DNA from: Rossellomorea aquimaris
GTDB lineage: Bacteria > Bacillota > Bacilli > Bacillales > Bacillaceae_B
Length of the DNA stretch: 35,481 bases
Assembly (NCBI RefSeq): GCF_003315075.1
Contig: NZ_QNRJ01000022.1
Coordinates: 20,552 to 56,032 of the forward strand
Direction: 5' to 3'
A model generated the notes under the pieces. The model searched no databases. It was not told the DNA's origin and saw nothing but the letters and a program-made list of their open reading frames with translations. Shown piece after piece: positions 15,853 to 25,289 of this stretch (its first letter is position 1; each line of letters opens with the position of its first letter). The position numbers and the translations under genes are program-made.

Positions 15853-15918
15853 CGTCGAAACTTTCTTGGTATGCATTCCCTCATTTTGACAAAGTTTTAA
15901 GCTTGTACCATTTATACT
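15853..15918 (+). promoter_or_regulatory. spoIIE promoter (Spo0A-activated type, 21-bp spacer) with a 0A-box-like site
   Basis: TTGACA (15886-15891) and TATACT (15913-15918) are 21 bp apart, the unusually long spacing known for the Spo0A~P-dependent SigA promoter of B. subtilis spoIIE. CGTCGAA (15853-15859) is one base from the 0A-box TGNCGAA, and the -35 itself overlaps TTTGACAAA, an inverted near-match. The gap 15663-15949 holds only this and the divergent tRNA promoter. Confidence 0.75.
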
Positions 15919-15949
15919 TAACAAAAAAGAAATGGGGAGTGTTTCATAC

Positions 15950-18442
15950 ATGGGGAAAGCCGATCAGTCGATCATAGAACCTGTTCAGAACGTGGACATT
16001 GAACACACTAGGGTGGAACTATCCAAAAGAATGAAGTCTATTTATTCGAAACTGGAGTGGCTGTTCGTAGAAAAGGGGATTGCCTTATTCGTTATCGGAT
16101 TTTTATTGGGAAGAGCGTTGATCCTTTCACATTTAACGCCGTTTGCACTGCCGTTCTTTGCTTCTGTTTACATTATTCGAAGAGAGAAATCTCCCATTGC
16201 CCTAATCGGATTGCTTGCAGGAGCTCTCACCTTATCGCTTCCTAGTATCAGTTATACGTTTGTCAGTGCGGTAATATTCCTATTAGCGTTTCGATTGTCT
16301 CAGAAATATCACAAGAATAATTTGAGAGTCGTCGCTTTTTATGTTTTCTTCACAGTTATGGTAGCGAAGCTTTCATTCGATTTTATCCAGCAAGGACAAG
16401 CACTGACGGTGTACAACGGAGTAATGGCGTTAATAGAAGCGAGTCTTGCCTTTCTCTTAACGTATATTTTCATTCAAAGTGTGCCCCTTGTAACCGTTCA
16501 GCGTAGAAGGAAATCGCTGAAAACAGAAGAAGTGGTCAGTCTGATCATTCTATTGGCCTCTATCATGACAGGTACGATCGGGTGGTCTGTATACAATCTG
16601 TCTGTGGAACATGTGTTATCAAGATACTTAGTGCTGCTGTTTTCCTTTATAGCAGGGGCTACAGTGGGCTCCACAGTGGGGGTTGTCACTGGGCTTGTTT
16701 TCAGTTTAGCCAACGTATCCAGCTTTTATCAAATGAGCTTGCTTGCTTTCTCGGGGCTTCTGGGCGGACTTATGAAAGAAGGAAAGAAATTCGGAGCAGC
16801 AATCGGTTTGTTAATCGCTACTTTATTAATGGGAATGTACGGAGAGACAGATACGGTCATAACGAAAACCTTATATGAATCTGGGGTAGCGATTTTACTC
16901 TTATTTTTAACCCCTCAAAGTTTAACGTCTAAAATTGCCAAGCATATTCCGGGAACAGCAGAATATCAGCAGGAACAACAGGGATACATGCGAAGGGTGA
17001 GAGATGTGACCGCTAATAGGGTCACGCAGTTTTCCTCGGTGTTTCAAGCTTTGTCCAATAGTTTTCAACAAATAGAAGACCGATTTGAAGAGGAGGAAGA
17101 TAAGGAGTTCGATTATTTCTTAAGCAATGTGACAGAGAAAACGTGTCAAACCTGTTTTAAGAAAGATCAGTGCTGGTCCCGGAATTTTGATAAAACCTAT
17201 AATCTCATGAAAGATGTGATGACCGAGTATGATCAGGGCCGTGTCCCCCTGTCTTCAAAACTTGCTAGAGAAGTAGAGAAGCATTGTACGAGAGAGAAAA
17301 AACTGAAAGAAACCATATATCAGGAGCTGACCTTCTATCAAGCGAACCTGAAATTAAAGAAGCAGGTCCAGGAAAGCAGGAAGCTGGTCGCCGACCAATT
17401 ACTTGGAGTATCAGAGGTGATGGGGAACTTCGCGAAAGAAATTCAAAGAGAAAGGGAGAATCATCATATTCAGGAAGAACAAATCTTATCGAGTATCGGA
17501 GAGTTTGGAATCGAGATTGAAAACATTGAAATCTATAACCTGGAACAAGGAAATGTCGATATAGACATGACCATGCCTTATTGCGGGGGACATGGACAGG
17601 GTGAAAAGCTGATTGCCCCGATGCTATCGGATATATTAGGTGAAAATATCATTGTTCAAAAGGAGGAGTGCGCTCAATTCCCGAACGGTCAATGTCACGT
17701 GACTTTCCAATCTGCCAAGAAATTTATAGTGGATACCGGGGCTTCTCATGCAGCGAAAGGGGGAGGACTGGTATCCGGAGACAGCTACTCGATGATTGAA
17801 TTAGGAAGGGGAAAATATGCTGTTGCGATTAGTGACGGGATGGGGAACGGAGAACGGGCTCACTATGAAAGCAATGAAACGCTGAGGCTTTTGAAAAAAA
17901 TACTCGAATCCGGGATTGAAGAACAGGTAGCGATCAAATCCATCAACTCGATTCTATCTCTCAGAACGAATGATGAAATTTTCTCCACATTGGATTTAGC
18001 CATGATCGATCTGCAGAATGCGTCATCTAGGTTCTTGAAAATTGGTTCAACCCCGAGCTTCATTAAGCGGGGGGATAAAATCATCAAGGTAGAGGCAAGC
18101 AATTTACCCATGGGGATGCTTCAGCAGGATTTCGATGTGGATGTCGTGTCTGAGCAGTTAAAAGCAGGAGATCTTCTCATCATGATGAGTGATGGTGCCT
18201 TTGAAGGCCCGAAACATGTGGAAAATTATGATCTCTGGATGAAGAGGAAAATCAAGGAGCTGGAAACGGAGGAACCACAAGAAGTGGCCGATATTCTAAT
18301 GGAGGAAGTGATCAGGTCGAGCTCCGGCTTAATAGAAGATGATATGACCATTGTGGTTTCAAAAATCAAACATAATATACCGAAATGGTCCTCTATCCCT
18401 GTGCAAAAACCGAAACCAAAGGATAAAAAGAGAATTTCCTAG
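15950..18442 (+). CDS. spoIIE: Stage II sporulation protein E, membrane PP2C phosphatase
   Basis: Septal serine phosphatase that dephosphorylates SpoIIAA and thereby frees SigF in the forespore; it also interacts with FtsZ at the polar septum. At 830 aa it equals B. subtilis SpoIIE (827). The N-terminal about 330 residues hold some ten membrane spans (VIGFLLGRALILS onward). The central regulatory region includes a CQTCFKKDQCW cysteine cluster. The C-terminal PP2C domain (about 590-820) has the metal-binding AISDGMGNGERA and MMSDGAFEG motifs, then DDMTIVV. An earlier in-frame ATG at 15932 is part of the ribosome binding site ATGGGGAGTG, so the start is 15950, 8 nt later. Confidence 0.97.
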   Translation: MGKADQSIIEPVQNVDIEHTRVELSKRMKSIYSKLEWLFVEKGIALFVIGFLLGRALILSHLTPFALPFFASVYIIRREKSPIALIGLLAGALTLSLPSISYTFVSAVIFLLAFRLSQKYHKNNLRVVAFYVFFTVMVAKLSFDFIQQGQALTVYNGVMALIEASLAFLLTYIFIQSVPLVTVQRRRKSLKTEEVVSLIILLASIMTGTIGWSVYNLSVEHVLSRYLVLLFSFIAGATVGSTVGVVTGLVFSLANVSSFYQMSLLAFSGLLGGLMKEGKKFGAAIGLLIATLLMGMYGETDTVITKTLYESGVAILLLFLTPQSLTSKIAKHIPGTAEYQQEQQGYMRRVRDVTANRVTQFSSVFQALSNSFQQIEDRFEEEEDKEFDYFLSNVTEKTCQTCFKKDQCWSRNFDKTYNLMKDVMTEYDQGRVPLSSKLAREVEKHCTREKKLKETIYQELTFYQANLKLKKQVQESRKLVADQLLGVSEVMGNFAKEIQRERENHHIQEEQILSSIGEFGIEIENIEIYNLEQGNVDIDMTMPYCGGHGQGEKLIAPMLSDILGENIIVQKEECAQFPNGQCHVTFQSAKKFIVDTGASHAAKGGGLVSGDSYSMIELGRGKYAVAISDGMGNGERAHYESNETLRLLKKILESGIEEQVAIKSINSILSLRTNDEIFSTLDLAMIDLQNASSRFLKIGSTPSFIKRGDKIIKVEASNLPMGMLQQDFDVDVVSEQLKAGDLLIMMSDGAFEGPKHVENYDLWMKRKIKELETEEPQEVADILMEEVIRSSSGLIEDDMTIVVSKIKHNIPKWSSIPVQKPKPKDKKRIS

Positions 18443-18477
18443 GACGTATATTTACCCTGTAAAAATAGTTAACTAGA

Positions 18478-18507
18478 GTATAAATCCCTCCTTATTCGGC
18501 GAAGATG
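18478..18507 (+). promoter_or_regulatory. Candidate SigF promoter of yabS-yabT
   Basis: GTATA (18478-18482), a 15-bp spacer and GGCGAAGATG (18498-18507) fit the SigF pattern (GYWTA, then GGNRANANTW) at most defined bases. Forespore expression would follow SpoIIE action encoded just upstream. Confidence 0.5.
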
Positions 18508-18538
18508 GTAACAACTTTAGAATGAGGAGGGGAGTCTG

Positions 18539-19279
18539 ATGAAGCCAGGTACACTTCGTCAAATTCTATTAATTACAGATGGTTGCTCAAATCAAGGTGA
18601 AGACCCGATTGCGATGGCGGCTCTTGCGAAGGAGCAGGGAATCTCAGTGAACGTCATTGGGGTCATGGATAATGATGTGATAGACGATAATGGAATGCAG
18701 GAAATTGAAGGGATTGCTCTATCGGGGGGTGGAGTAAGTCAGATTGTATATGCACAACAGCTTTCTCAAACCGTACAAATGGTCACGCGCAAAGCGATGA
18801 CACAAACCTTGCAGGGGGTTGTAAATAAAGAACTGAAGCAAATTCTAGGGAAATCCGCATCCATGGAGGAACTTCCTCCCGAACAACGCGGGGAGGTCAT
18901 GGAGGTTGTCGATGAACTGGGAGAATCCGTTGACATGGAAGTGTTGATTCTTGTCGATACGTCTGCGAGCATGAAGCATAAGCTTCCTACGGTTAAGGAA
19001 GCCTTATTAGACCTGTCATTGAGCCTGAATGCCAGAATGGGTGATAATAAATTTTCCGTCTTTGTATTTCCCGGGAAACGACAAGATGTCGAAAAATTGC
19101 TGGATTGGACACCAAAACTCGAAACATTGACGAGTATATTCTCTAAATTGTCTCCAGGTGGAATTACTCCAACAGGTCCAGCGATCTCAGAAGCTATCAC
19201 CCACTTTAAGAAAAAACGTTCATTAAGGGGATTGCTCTCTCGTGGCGATGATGAACAATACTTCGAAGAAACCATTTAA
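18539..19279 (+). CDS. yabS: von Willebrand factor A-domain protein YabS
   Basis: Protein of 246 aa with no signal peptide. It looks like two vWA-type modules: residues about 8-80 (LLITDGCSNQGED) and about 130-230 with a good MIDAS motif DTSAS followed by the T of TPTGPAISEA. vWA domains bind metal and partner proteins; the function of YabS is unknown. GAGGAGGGG precedes the ATG by 6 nt. A SigF-like promoter lies upstream. The last 38 nt overlap the start of yabT in another frame, an arrangement that suggests coupled translation and a joint role. Confidence 0.9.
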   Translation: MKPGTLRQILLITDGCSNQGEDPIAMAALAKEQGISVNVIGVMDNDVIDDNGMQEIEGIALSGGGVSQIVYAQQLSQTVQMVTRKAMTQTLQGVVNKELKQILGKSASMEELPPEQRGEVMEVVDELGESVDMEVLILVDTSASMKHKLPTVKEALLDLSLSLNARMGDNKFSVFVFPGKRQDVEKLLDWTPKLETLTSIFSKLSPGGITPTGPAISEAITHFKKKRSLRGLLSRGDDEQYFEETI

Positions 19280-20252
19280 TTTCCCACCCGGAACAGTTAT
19301 AAGAGGGAAATGGTATAAGCAGATCTACACCATTGTAAAAGAATTAGGGTATGGTGCGAATGGGATCGTCTACCTGGTACAAGGTTCGTCTGGATACCAG
19401 GCGTTAAAGATGAGTGATAGCAATGTATCCATTACCTCGGAAGTGAATGTATTAAAATCTTTCTCCAAGGTCCAAGGTGCTCCCCTTGGGCCAAAGCTTC
19501 TTGATGTGGATGATTGGGAGTATCGTGGACAGAAAATACATTTTTACGTGATGGAATATATTCAAGGTACTGACTTGCTGTCATTTGTTCAATCGAAAGG
19601 ATTTTCGTGGACAGGTGTACTCATTGCTCAGCTCCTGACAGACCTGGAGCGAATTCATAAGGAAGGATGGGTCTTTGGGGATTTAAAACCTGAAAACTTG
19701 ATCGTCACTGGACCTCCTTACCGAATTCGCTGTATTGATGTTGGGGGAACGACTATCAATGGGCGGGCAATTAAAGAGTTTACGGAGTTTTTTGATAGAG
19801 GATACTGGGTGGGGGGTTCGCGAAGAGCCGAACCTTCTTATGATCTTTTCTCTGTGGGGATGATCCTCATTAATTTAGCCTATCCAGGGCGTTTCACTAA
19901 GGCAGGAAACGGGAATATGCAACAATTAAAGCAGGCCATCGGTTCCAAAGACCAATTGAAGAAGTTTGAAGGATCGATCCTTGATGCCCTGGATGGGAAA
20001 TTTCACTCTGCCAGTGATATGAGGGTCAGCCTCCTGAATGGACTTTCTCACTCTCAGCCAGCACAGCAGCCCAAATCGAAGCCTAAAGTCAGTAAACCTG
20101 TTTCAACAAGCGCTCATACAAGTTCATCCGCTACGCATAGCAGATATCAAAATCAACGAAATAAAAAATCCAGTCACTTTTTGGAGACTGTGCTCGTGGT
20201 GATGATTGTTTCGTTATTATATGTTTTGTATATCTATGGAGAATTGATGTAG
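19242..20252 (+). CDS. yabT: Sporulation Ser/Thr protein kinase YabT (Hanks type, C-terminal membrane anchor)
   Basis: Forespore kinase; in B. subtilis it is DNA-activated and phosphorylates RecA and AbrB. Visible features: glycine loop GYGANGIVYLV, ATP-binding Lys in YQALKMSD, and catalytic loop FGDLKPENL, where HRD is replaced by FGD. The DFG position reads DVG. About residues 275-310 are Ser/Pro/Lys-rich linker, and a single membrane span ends the protein (LVVMIVSLLYVLYIYG). Three starts are possible: GTG 19242, ATG 19248 and ATG 19251. AAGGGGA lies about 10 nt before the first, which I list, but the ATGs cannot be excluded. Confidence 0.9.
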   Translation: MAMMNNTSKKPFNFPPGTVIRGKWYKQIYTIVKELGYGANGIVYLVQGSSGYQALKMSDSNVSITSEVNVLKSFSKVQGAPLGPKLLDVDDWEYRGQKIHFYVMEYIQGTDLLSFVQSKGFSWTGVLIAQLLTDLERIHKEGWVFGDLKPENLIVTGPPYRIRCIDVGGTTINGRAIKEFTEFFDRGYWVGGSRRAEPSYDLFSVGMILINLAYPGRFTKAGNGNMQQLKQAIGSKDQLKKFEGSILDALDGKFHSASDMRVSLLNGLSHSQPAQQPKSKPKVSKPVSTSAHTSSSATHSRYQNQRNKKSSHFLETVLVVMIVSLLYVLYIYGELM

Positions 20253-20320
20253 CGTAAGAGTGTAAGAATTCAGCAGGTATTGATACAATGGGGGAAATGG
20301 TTTCAGGAAGAGGAAGCGTT

Positions 20321-21727
20321 ATGTTAGAGCAAACGATTAAAAAGTTTATTCAAGACCATAGGTTGATTAATAAAGGAGATCGTATTATGGTGGCAGTGTC
20401 GGGTGGCCCTGATTCCTTAGCGCTGCTCCATTTTCTTGATTCGAACAAAGCTGAGTGGGAAGTAGAAGTCATGGCGGCTCATCTTGATCATATGTTCAGA
20501 GGAGACGAATCCTATCAGGAACTTTTGTTCGTCAAAGAATACTGCAATAAGCGAAACATCCCTTTTTACGGTGACAGAGTGGATGTATCAATGGAGATCG
20601 AGCGGACGAATGGAAGTTTGCAAGAAACTGCCCGTCAAATTCGTTATGAATTTTTAATGGAGGCCATGGAAGAGGCATCTGCTGCGACATTAGCTCTTGG
20701 CCATCATGGGGATGATCAAGTAGAGACCATCCTGATGAAGTTGACAAGAGGGGCAGCCGGGGCTGGCAGAGCCGGGATTCCCTTGAAACGATCCATTGCT
20801 GCAGGTTTGATCATACGGCCATTTCTCCCTGTTACAAAAGAGGAAATAGAGGCGTATTGTGAAAGGCACGATCTAAACCCGAGGAGGGACCCCAGCAACC
20901 TGAAGGAAGATTATACCAGGAACCGGTTCAGAAAAAAGGTTCTTCCTTTTTTGAAAAAAGAGAATCCTCATGTTCATCTCCAATTTCAACGATTTAGTGA
21001 AGAATTGGCAGAAGATGAGGCTTATTTAGAGGAATTAACAAGGGATAAGTTGAATAAGGTATGGAATGACACTGGGGATTACTCATCTTTACATATCGAT
21101 GGTTTTCTTGCAATGCCTCAGCCTTTACAAAGAAGAGGGATTAATCTAATATTAAACTATCTTTACAAACTTAGACCATCTTCCTTATCGTCTATACATA
21201 TTTACGATGTATTGGGTATATTAAAAGGAAAAACGCCTAATGCCAGCTTGGATTTACCAAAAGGGCTTAAAGTAACAAGGGCGTATCATACATGTTATTT
21301 TCATTTTGGAGAACTGGCGTTAACCGAAGCTCCTTATTGTCACGAGATACAGGTTAATGAAACGCTTGAACTTCAAGGTGGATATCAGTTCCTTCTTTAT
21401 TTTTCTTCCTCGTTAGCAGAGGATCGTACCGGTGATATGATCTACATTGACCCGGACAAGGTTACCCTGCCTTTATATGTGCGTACGAGAAAGAACGGAG
21501 ATCGAATGAAAGTGAAGGGGTTGGAAGGCTCAAAGAAGCTGAAGACACTCTTTATTGACGAAAAAGTTCCTGTTCACCTCCGTGACGAGTGGCCGATTGT
21601 AGTGGACGCAAATAACCACGTACTTTGGGTTCCGGGAATGAAAAAGTCTACTTACGATTTGGGAGAAGAGCAAGAAAATAGTTTGGTACTACAATTTAAG
21701 AGCAATCATCTTCTAGGAGGCAGTTGA
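20321..21727 (+). CDS. tilS: tRNA(Ile)-lysidine synthetase
   Basis: Essential enzyme that attaches lysine to C34 of tRNA-Ile2 so that it reads AUA. The N-type ATP-pyrophosphatase P-loop SGGPDS lies at residues 26-31 (VAVSGGPDSLALLHF). The LGHHGDDQVETILMKLTRG segment and a C-terminal substrate-binding domain (RTRKNGDRMKVKG) complete the long TilS form. Length is 468 aa. The frame is open upstream to 20288, but AGGAAGAGG is 7 nt before 20321 and the short N-terminus fits the family. A weak -10 (TACAAT, 20284-20289) may belong to its promoter. hprT starts 3 bp after the stop. Confidence 0.95.
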   Translation: MLEQTIKKFIQDHRLINKGDRIMVAVSGGPDSLALLHFLDSNKAEWEVEVMAAHLDHMFRGDESYQELLFVKEYCNKRNIPFYGDRVDVSMEIERTNGSLQETARQIRYEFLMEAMEEASAATLALGHHGDDQVETILMKLTRGAAGAGRAGIPLKRSIAAGLIIRPFLPVTKEEIEAYCERHDLNPRRDPSNLKEDYTRNRFRKKVLPFLKKENPHVHLQFQRFSEELAEDEAYLEELTRDKLNKVWNDTGDYSSLHIDGFLAMPQPLQRRGINLILNYLYKLRPSSLSSIHIYDVLGILKGKTPNASLDLPKGLKVTRAYHTCYFHFGELALTEAPYCHEIQVNETLELQGGYQFLLYFSSSLAEDRTGDMIYIDPDKVTLPLYVRTRKNGDRMKVKGLEGSKKLKTLFIDEKVPVHLRDEWPIVVDANNHVLWVPGMKKSTYDLGEEQENSLVLQFKSNHLLGGS

Positions 21728-21730
21728 ACA

Positions 21731-22279
21731 TTGTTAAACCAAGATATTGAAAAAGTGTTAATTTCAGAAGAAGAACTTCAAGAAAAGATTAAAGCATTAG
21801 GTGCACAATTAACAGAGGAATATCAAGATCGTTTTCCTTTGGCAATTGGAGTTTTAAAAGGTGCAATGCCATTCATGGCTGACCTTTGTAAACGTATGGA
21901 TACGCATATGGAAATGGATTTCATGGATGTATCCAGCTACGGGAACTCTACTGTCTCTTCAGGAGAAGTAAAGATTGTGAAAGATTTAGATACGAAAGTG
22001 GAAGGTCGGGATATCCTGATCATTGAAGATATCATCGACAGTGGTCTGACATTAAGCTACCTGGTCGAGCTGTTCCGTTATCGTAAAGCGAAAACCATCA
22101 GCATTGTCACTCTGCTTGACAAGCCGACTGGACGTAAAGCTGATATCAAAGCGGACTACGTGGGCTTCATTGTTCCTGACGAGTTCGTCGTCGGATATGG
22201 TCTGGATTATGCTGAAAGATACCGTAATCTGCCATATATCGGAGTTTTAAAACCAAGAGTGTATACAACAGGAGAATAA
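21731..22279 (+). CDS. hprT: Hypoxanthine phosphoribosyltransferase
   Basis: Purine salvage enzyme joining PRPP to hypoxanthine or guanine; in B. subtilis it also complexes with TilS and helps activate ftsH transcription. The PRPP motif [10 protein letters not shown] is at about 97-106, and the purine-binding VGYGLDY is near the C-terminus. Length is 182 aa. The start is TTG; AGGAGG (21715-21720), inside the end of tilS, is 10 nt upstream. The product of prs in this window is its co-substrate. No terminator is evident before ftsH. Confidence 0.96.
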   Translation: MLNQDIEKVLISEEELQEKIKALGAQLTEEYQDRFPLAIGVLKGAMPFMADLCKRMDTHMEMDFMDVSSYGNSTVSSGEVKIVKDLDTKVEGRDILIIEDIIDSGLTLSYLVELFRYRKAKTISIVTLLDKPTGRKADIKADYVGFIVPDEFVVGYGLDYAERYRNLPYIGVLKPRVYTTGE

Positions 22280-22315
22280 GTATAATCTAAAGAGGAATCT
22301 TGTAAGTGCAATTTG

Positions 22316-22345
22316 TTGTAATGCCATGATTTTCTATGATACTAT
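22316..22345 (+). promoter_or_regulatory. Probable ftsH promoter
   Basis: A TTGTAA box about 16 bp ahead of GATACT, with an alternative extended -10 reading TGATACTAT. It lies about 40 bp before ftsH. Moderate match only. Confidence 0.4.
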
Positions 22346-22381
22346 TTTACTTAGTTTGTTTACCGTGGGAGGAGGTAAGGG

Positions 22382-24343
22382 ATGAACCGGATCTTTCGAA
22401 ACACCATATTCTATTTACTGGTCTTTTTAGTGATTATAGGTGTGGTGAGTTATTTCAGTAACAACAACGAGCCAACCAAAAATATCGAGTACAGTACGTT
22501 TATTAATAACCTTGAAGACGGAGACGTTTCTTCTTTTTCAATTCAGCCTGGCAGGGGCGTTTATGAAGTAAAAGGACAGATGGAAGGGGCTAAAGAAGGA
22601 GAGTACTTCTTAACCTATGTCCTTACTACAGATGGAAAGTTAATGGAGAAAATCAATGCGGCAGCATCAGAGCAAGGAATTGATGTGGAAGTATTGCAAG
22701 CCAAAGAAACAAGCGGCTGGGTATCTTTCTTTACAACGATCATTCCATTCGTCATAATCTTTATTCTGTTCTTCTTCTTACTTAACCAAGCTCAAGGCGG
22801 CGGAAGCCGTGTCATGAACTTTGGGAAAAGTAAAGCAAAGCTATACAGCGAAGAGAAGAAGAAAGTTCGCTTTAAAGATGTAGCGGGAGCAGATGAAGAG
22901 AAGCAAGAGCTTGTAGAGGTAGTGGAATTCTTAAAGGATCCACGCAAATTCTCTGAAGTGGGTGCCCGCATTCCAAAGGGTGTCCTTCTGGTAGGACCTC
23001 CAGGTACAGGTAAAACCTTACTTGCACGAGCAGTGGCTGGAGAAGCAGGAGTTCCTTTCTTCTCAATCAGTGGTTCCGACTTCGTTGAAATGTTTGTCGG
23101 TGTCGGTGCATCTCGTGTACGTGATTTATTCGAAAATGCGAAGAAGAATGCACCTTGTATCATTTTCATTGATGAGATTGATGCAGTCGGTCGTCAACGT
23201 GGAGCAGGTTTAGGTGGAGGTCACGATGAGCGTGAACAAACCCTTAACCAGTTACTAGTTGAAATGGACGGTTTTGGCGCTAACGAAGGTATTATCATCG
23301 TCGCTGCAACAAACCGACCAGACATTCTGGATCCTGCATTGTTACGTCCAGGACGTTTCGACCGTCAAATTACAGTAGATCGTCCCGACCTTAGAGGACG
23401 TGAAGCGGTTCTTAAAGTGCATTCTCATAATAAACCGCTTGATGATTCAGTGGATCTAAAAGCGATTGCGATGAGAACACCAGGCTTCTCTGGAGCCGAT
23501 TTAGAAAACCTTCTGAACGAAGCAGCTCTTGTAGCAGCCCGTGAGGATAAGAAGAAAATCGATATGCGCGATATTGATGAAGCAACAGACCGTGTCATTG
23601 CAGGTCCTGCTAAGAAGAGCAAAGTCATATCTGAAAAAGAACGTAAAATCGTGGCTTTCCACGAAGCGGGTCACACCGTTATCGGATTAGTCCTTGATGA
23701 AGCAGACATGGTACATAAGGTGACCATCGTTCCTCGTGGGCAAGCAGGCGGATATGCTGTTATGCTTCCGAAAGAAGATCGTTACTTTATGACGAAGCCT
23801 GAGCTTCTTGATAAGATTACCGGTTTACTTGGTGGTCGTGTAGCAGAGGAAATCATCTTCGGTGATGTATCAACCGGTGCTCACAATGACTTCCAACGTG
23901 CTACTGGAATCGCCCGTAAAATGGTCACTGAATACGGTATGAGTGAAAAGCTTGGACCACTTCAGTTCGGTCAATCTCAAGGTGGTCAAGTGTTCTTGGG
24001 ACGCGACATCAATAGTGAGCAAAACTATTCAGATGCCATAGCATACGAAATTGACTTGGAAATGCAGCGTCTAATTAAAGAGAGCTATGAGAGAGCGAAG
24101 CGAATTCTTACTGAGAATCGTGACAAGCTTGAACTCATTGCGAAAACATTATTAGACATCGAAACATTAGATGCGGCACAAATCAAGCATTTAATGGATC
24201 ACGGTAAACTACCGGAACGTACCTATGAATCCGACCAGGAAAATAGCGACGTGAAAGTAAATATCCAAAAGAAAAATGAAGAAACTGTGATCGAAGAAGA
24301 CACGGCTTCAAAAGAAGACGATTCTAAATCAGATCGCACGTAA
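22382..24343 (+). CDS. ftsH: ATP-dependent membrane zinc metalloprotease FtsH
   Basis: Hexameric membrane AAA+ protease that degrades damaged membrane proteins and, in Bacillus, Spo0E and other regulators of sporulation. One membrane span lies at about 7-25 and a second at about 115-137, with the extracytoplasmic domain between them. Walker A GPPGTGKT is at 205-212, Walker [10 protein letters not shown] about 50 residues later, then the second region of homology ([19 protein letters not shown]). The zinc motif HEAGH is at 427-431. At 653 aa it is slightly longer than B. subtilis FtsH (637), through an acidic, Lys-rich C-terminal tail. The ATG follows GGGAGGAGG. Confidence 0.97.
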   Translation: MNRIFRNTIFYLLVFLVIIGVVSYFSNNNEPTKNIEYSTFINNLEDGDVSSFSIQPGRGVYEVKGQMEGAKEGEYFLTYVLTTDGKLMEKINAAASEQGIDVEVLQAKETSGWVSFFTTIIPFVIIFILFFFLLNQAQGGGSRVMNFGKSKAKLYSEEKKKVRFKDVAGADEEKQELVEVVEFLKDPRKFSEVGARIPKGVLLVGPPGTGKTLLARAVAGEAGVPFFSISGSDFVEMFVGVGASRVRDLFENAKKNAPCIIFIDEIDAVGRQRGAGLGGGHDEREQTLNQLLVEMDGFGANEGIIIVAATNRPDILDPALLRPGRFDRQITVDRPDLRGREAVLKVHSHNKPLDDSVDLKAIAMRTPGFSGADLENLLNEAALVAAREDKKKIDMRDIDEATDRVIAGPAKKSKVISEKERKIVAFHEAGHTVIGLVLDEADMVHKVTIVPRGQAGGYAVMLPKEDRYFMTKPELLDKITGLLGGRVAEEIIFGDVSTGAHNDFQRATGIARKMVTEYGMSEKLGPLQFGQSQGGQVFLGRDINSEQNYSDAIAYEIDLEMQRLIKESYERAKRILTENRDKLELIAKTLLDIETLDAAQIKHLMDHGKLPERTYESDQENSDVKVNIQKKNEETVIEEDTASKEDDSKSDRT

Positions 24344-24348
24344 TATTG

Positions 24349-24381
24349 AAGGATGCATCCATTTATGGGTGCATCCTTTTT
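24349..24381 (+). terminator. Terminator after ftsH
   Basis: AAGGATGCATCCA pairs with TGGGTGCATCCTT (one G-T pair) around a short loop, followed by seven Ts. Confidence 0.93.
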
Positions 24382-24394
24382 TTGATTACTGAAT

Positions 24395-24434
24395 CATATG
24401 CTTGTCGCCTCTTTCAAAGCCCTTGCGCTTTTAT
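24395..24434. repeat. Orphan 3' arm of repeat family A
   Basis: CATATGCTTGTCGCCTCT and the following GCGCTTTTA closely match the right end of the elements at 1-349 (CTTATGCTTGTCGCCTCT ... CCGCTTTTCTA). The left arm and hairpin core are missing. It lies between the ftsH terminator and the coaX promoter. Confidence 0.65.
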
Positions 24435-24453
24435 ACCTATTTAAAATAAATTA

Positions 24454-24462
24454 TGGTATGAT
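24454..24462 (+). promoter_or_regulatory. Extended -10 promoter candidate of coaX
   Basis: TG-G-TATGAT is an extended -10 box about 40 bp before coaX. No good -35 is present at 17 bp, which is common with extended -10 promoters. Confidence 0.4.
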
Positions 24463-24502
24463 GTTGGCAGTGTGAAAACAATTGGCTTAGTAGGTGAGGA
24501 TA

Positions 24503-25270
24503 TTGATTTTTGTAATGGATGTAGGGAATACCAATATTGTGTTTGGTGTGTATGAAAATGACCATTTAAAATATCATTGGAGAGCTGAAACGAATCGACA
24601 TAAAACGGAAGATGAGTTTGGGATGCTTGTGAAGAATCTGTTTGAGCATGTGAAGCTGACGTTTGACGAGATTGACGGAATCATCATTTCCTCCGTTGTC
24701 CCTCCAATTATGTTTAGTTTGGAACGTATGTGTGAGAAGTATTTTAATATTACTCCGCTCGTCGTTGGACCTGGTATTAAAACCGGTTTAAATATCAAAT
24801 ATGAAAATCCAAGGGAAGTCGGAGCGGATCGAATCGTAAATGCTGTCGCTGGTATTCACGAATATGGTGGTCCTCTCATTATTGTCGATTTCGGTACAGC
24901 GACGACGTATTGCTATATCAATGAGGAAAGACAATATATGGGGGGAGCGATCGCCCCTGGTATAGGCATTTCAACGGAAGCCCTGTATTCGAAGGCGGCA
25001 AAATTGCCAAGAATTGAAATTGCCCGTCCTGAACATATCATCGGAAAGAATACCGTAACGGCTATGCAAGCAGGTATTCTCTATGGTTATGTTGGACAAG
25101 TAGAAGGTATCGTTCAAAGAATGAAAGCACAAAGTAAGAAGGAACCAACCGTCATTGCAACGGGAGGATTAGCGACATTGATTTCGAAAGAATCCAACAG
25201 CATTGACGTCGTAGATCCTTTCTTGACATTAAAAGGATTAAAATTAATCTACAAGAGAAACATGAACTAA
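24503..25270 (+). CDS. coaX: Type III pantothenate kinase
   Basis: First step of coenzyme A synthesis, phosphorylating pantothenate; an ASKHA-fold enzyme of 255 aa. The N-terminal phosphate loop DVGNTN, the [10 protein letters not shown] segment, DFGTATTY and [11 protein letters not shown] are all intact. The start is uncertain. GTG at 24494 overlaps the purine-rich TAGGTGAGGA. TTG at 24503 gives the family length, with AGGTG 6 nt upstream. ATG at 24515 is too far from any ribosome binding site and would cut close to the phosphate loop. TTG 24503 is chosen. hslO follows after 19 bp. Confidence 0.93.
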   Translation: MIFVMDVGNTNIVFGVYENDHLKYHWRAETNRHKTEDEFGMLVKNLFEHVKLTFDEIDGIIISSVVPPIMFSLERMCEKYFNITPLVVGPGIKTGLNIKYENPREVGADRIVNAVAGIHEYGGPLIIVDFGTATTYCYINEERQYMGGAIAPGIGISTEALYSKAAKLPRIEIARPEHIIGKNTVTAMQAGILYGYVGQVEGIVQRMKAQSKKEPTVIATGGLATLISKESNSIDVVDPFLTLKGLKLIYKRNMN

Positions 25271-25289
25271 AGTGAAAGGAGCTTCAACC

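Noticed and set aside
18766..19275. 169-codon minus-strand frame opposite yabS
   Set aside because: Serine-rich antisense shadow of a well-supported plus-strand gene; no promoter or ribosome binding site seen.
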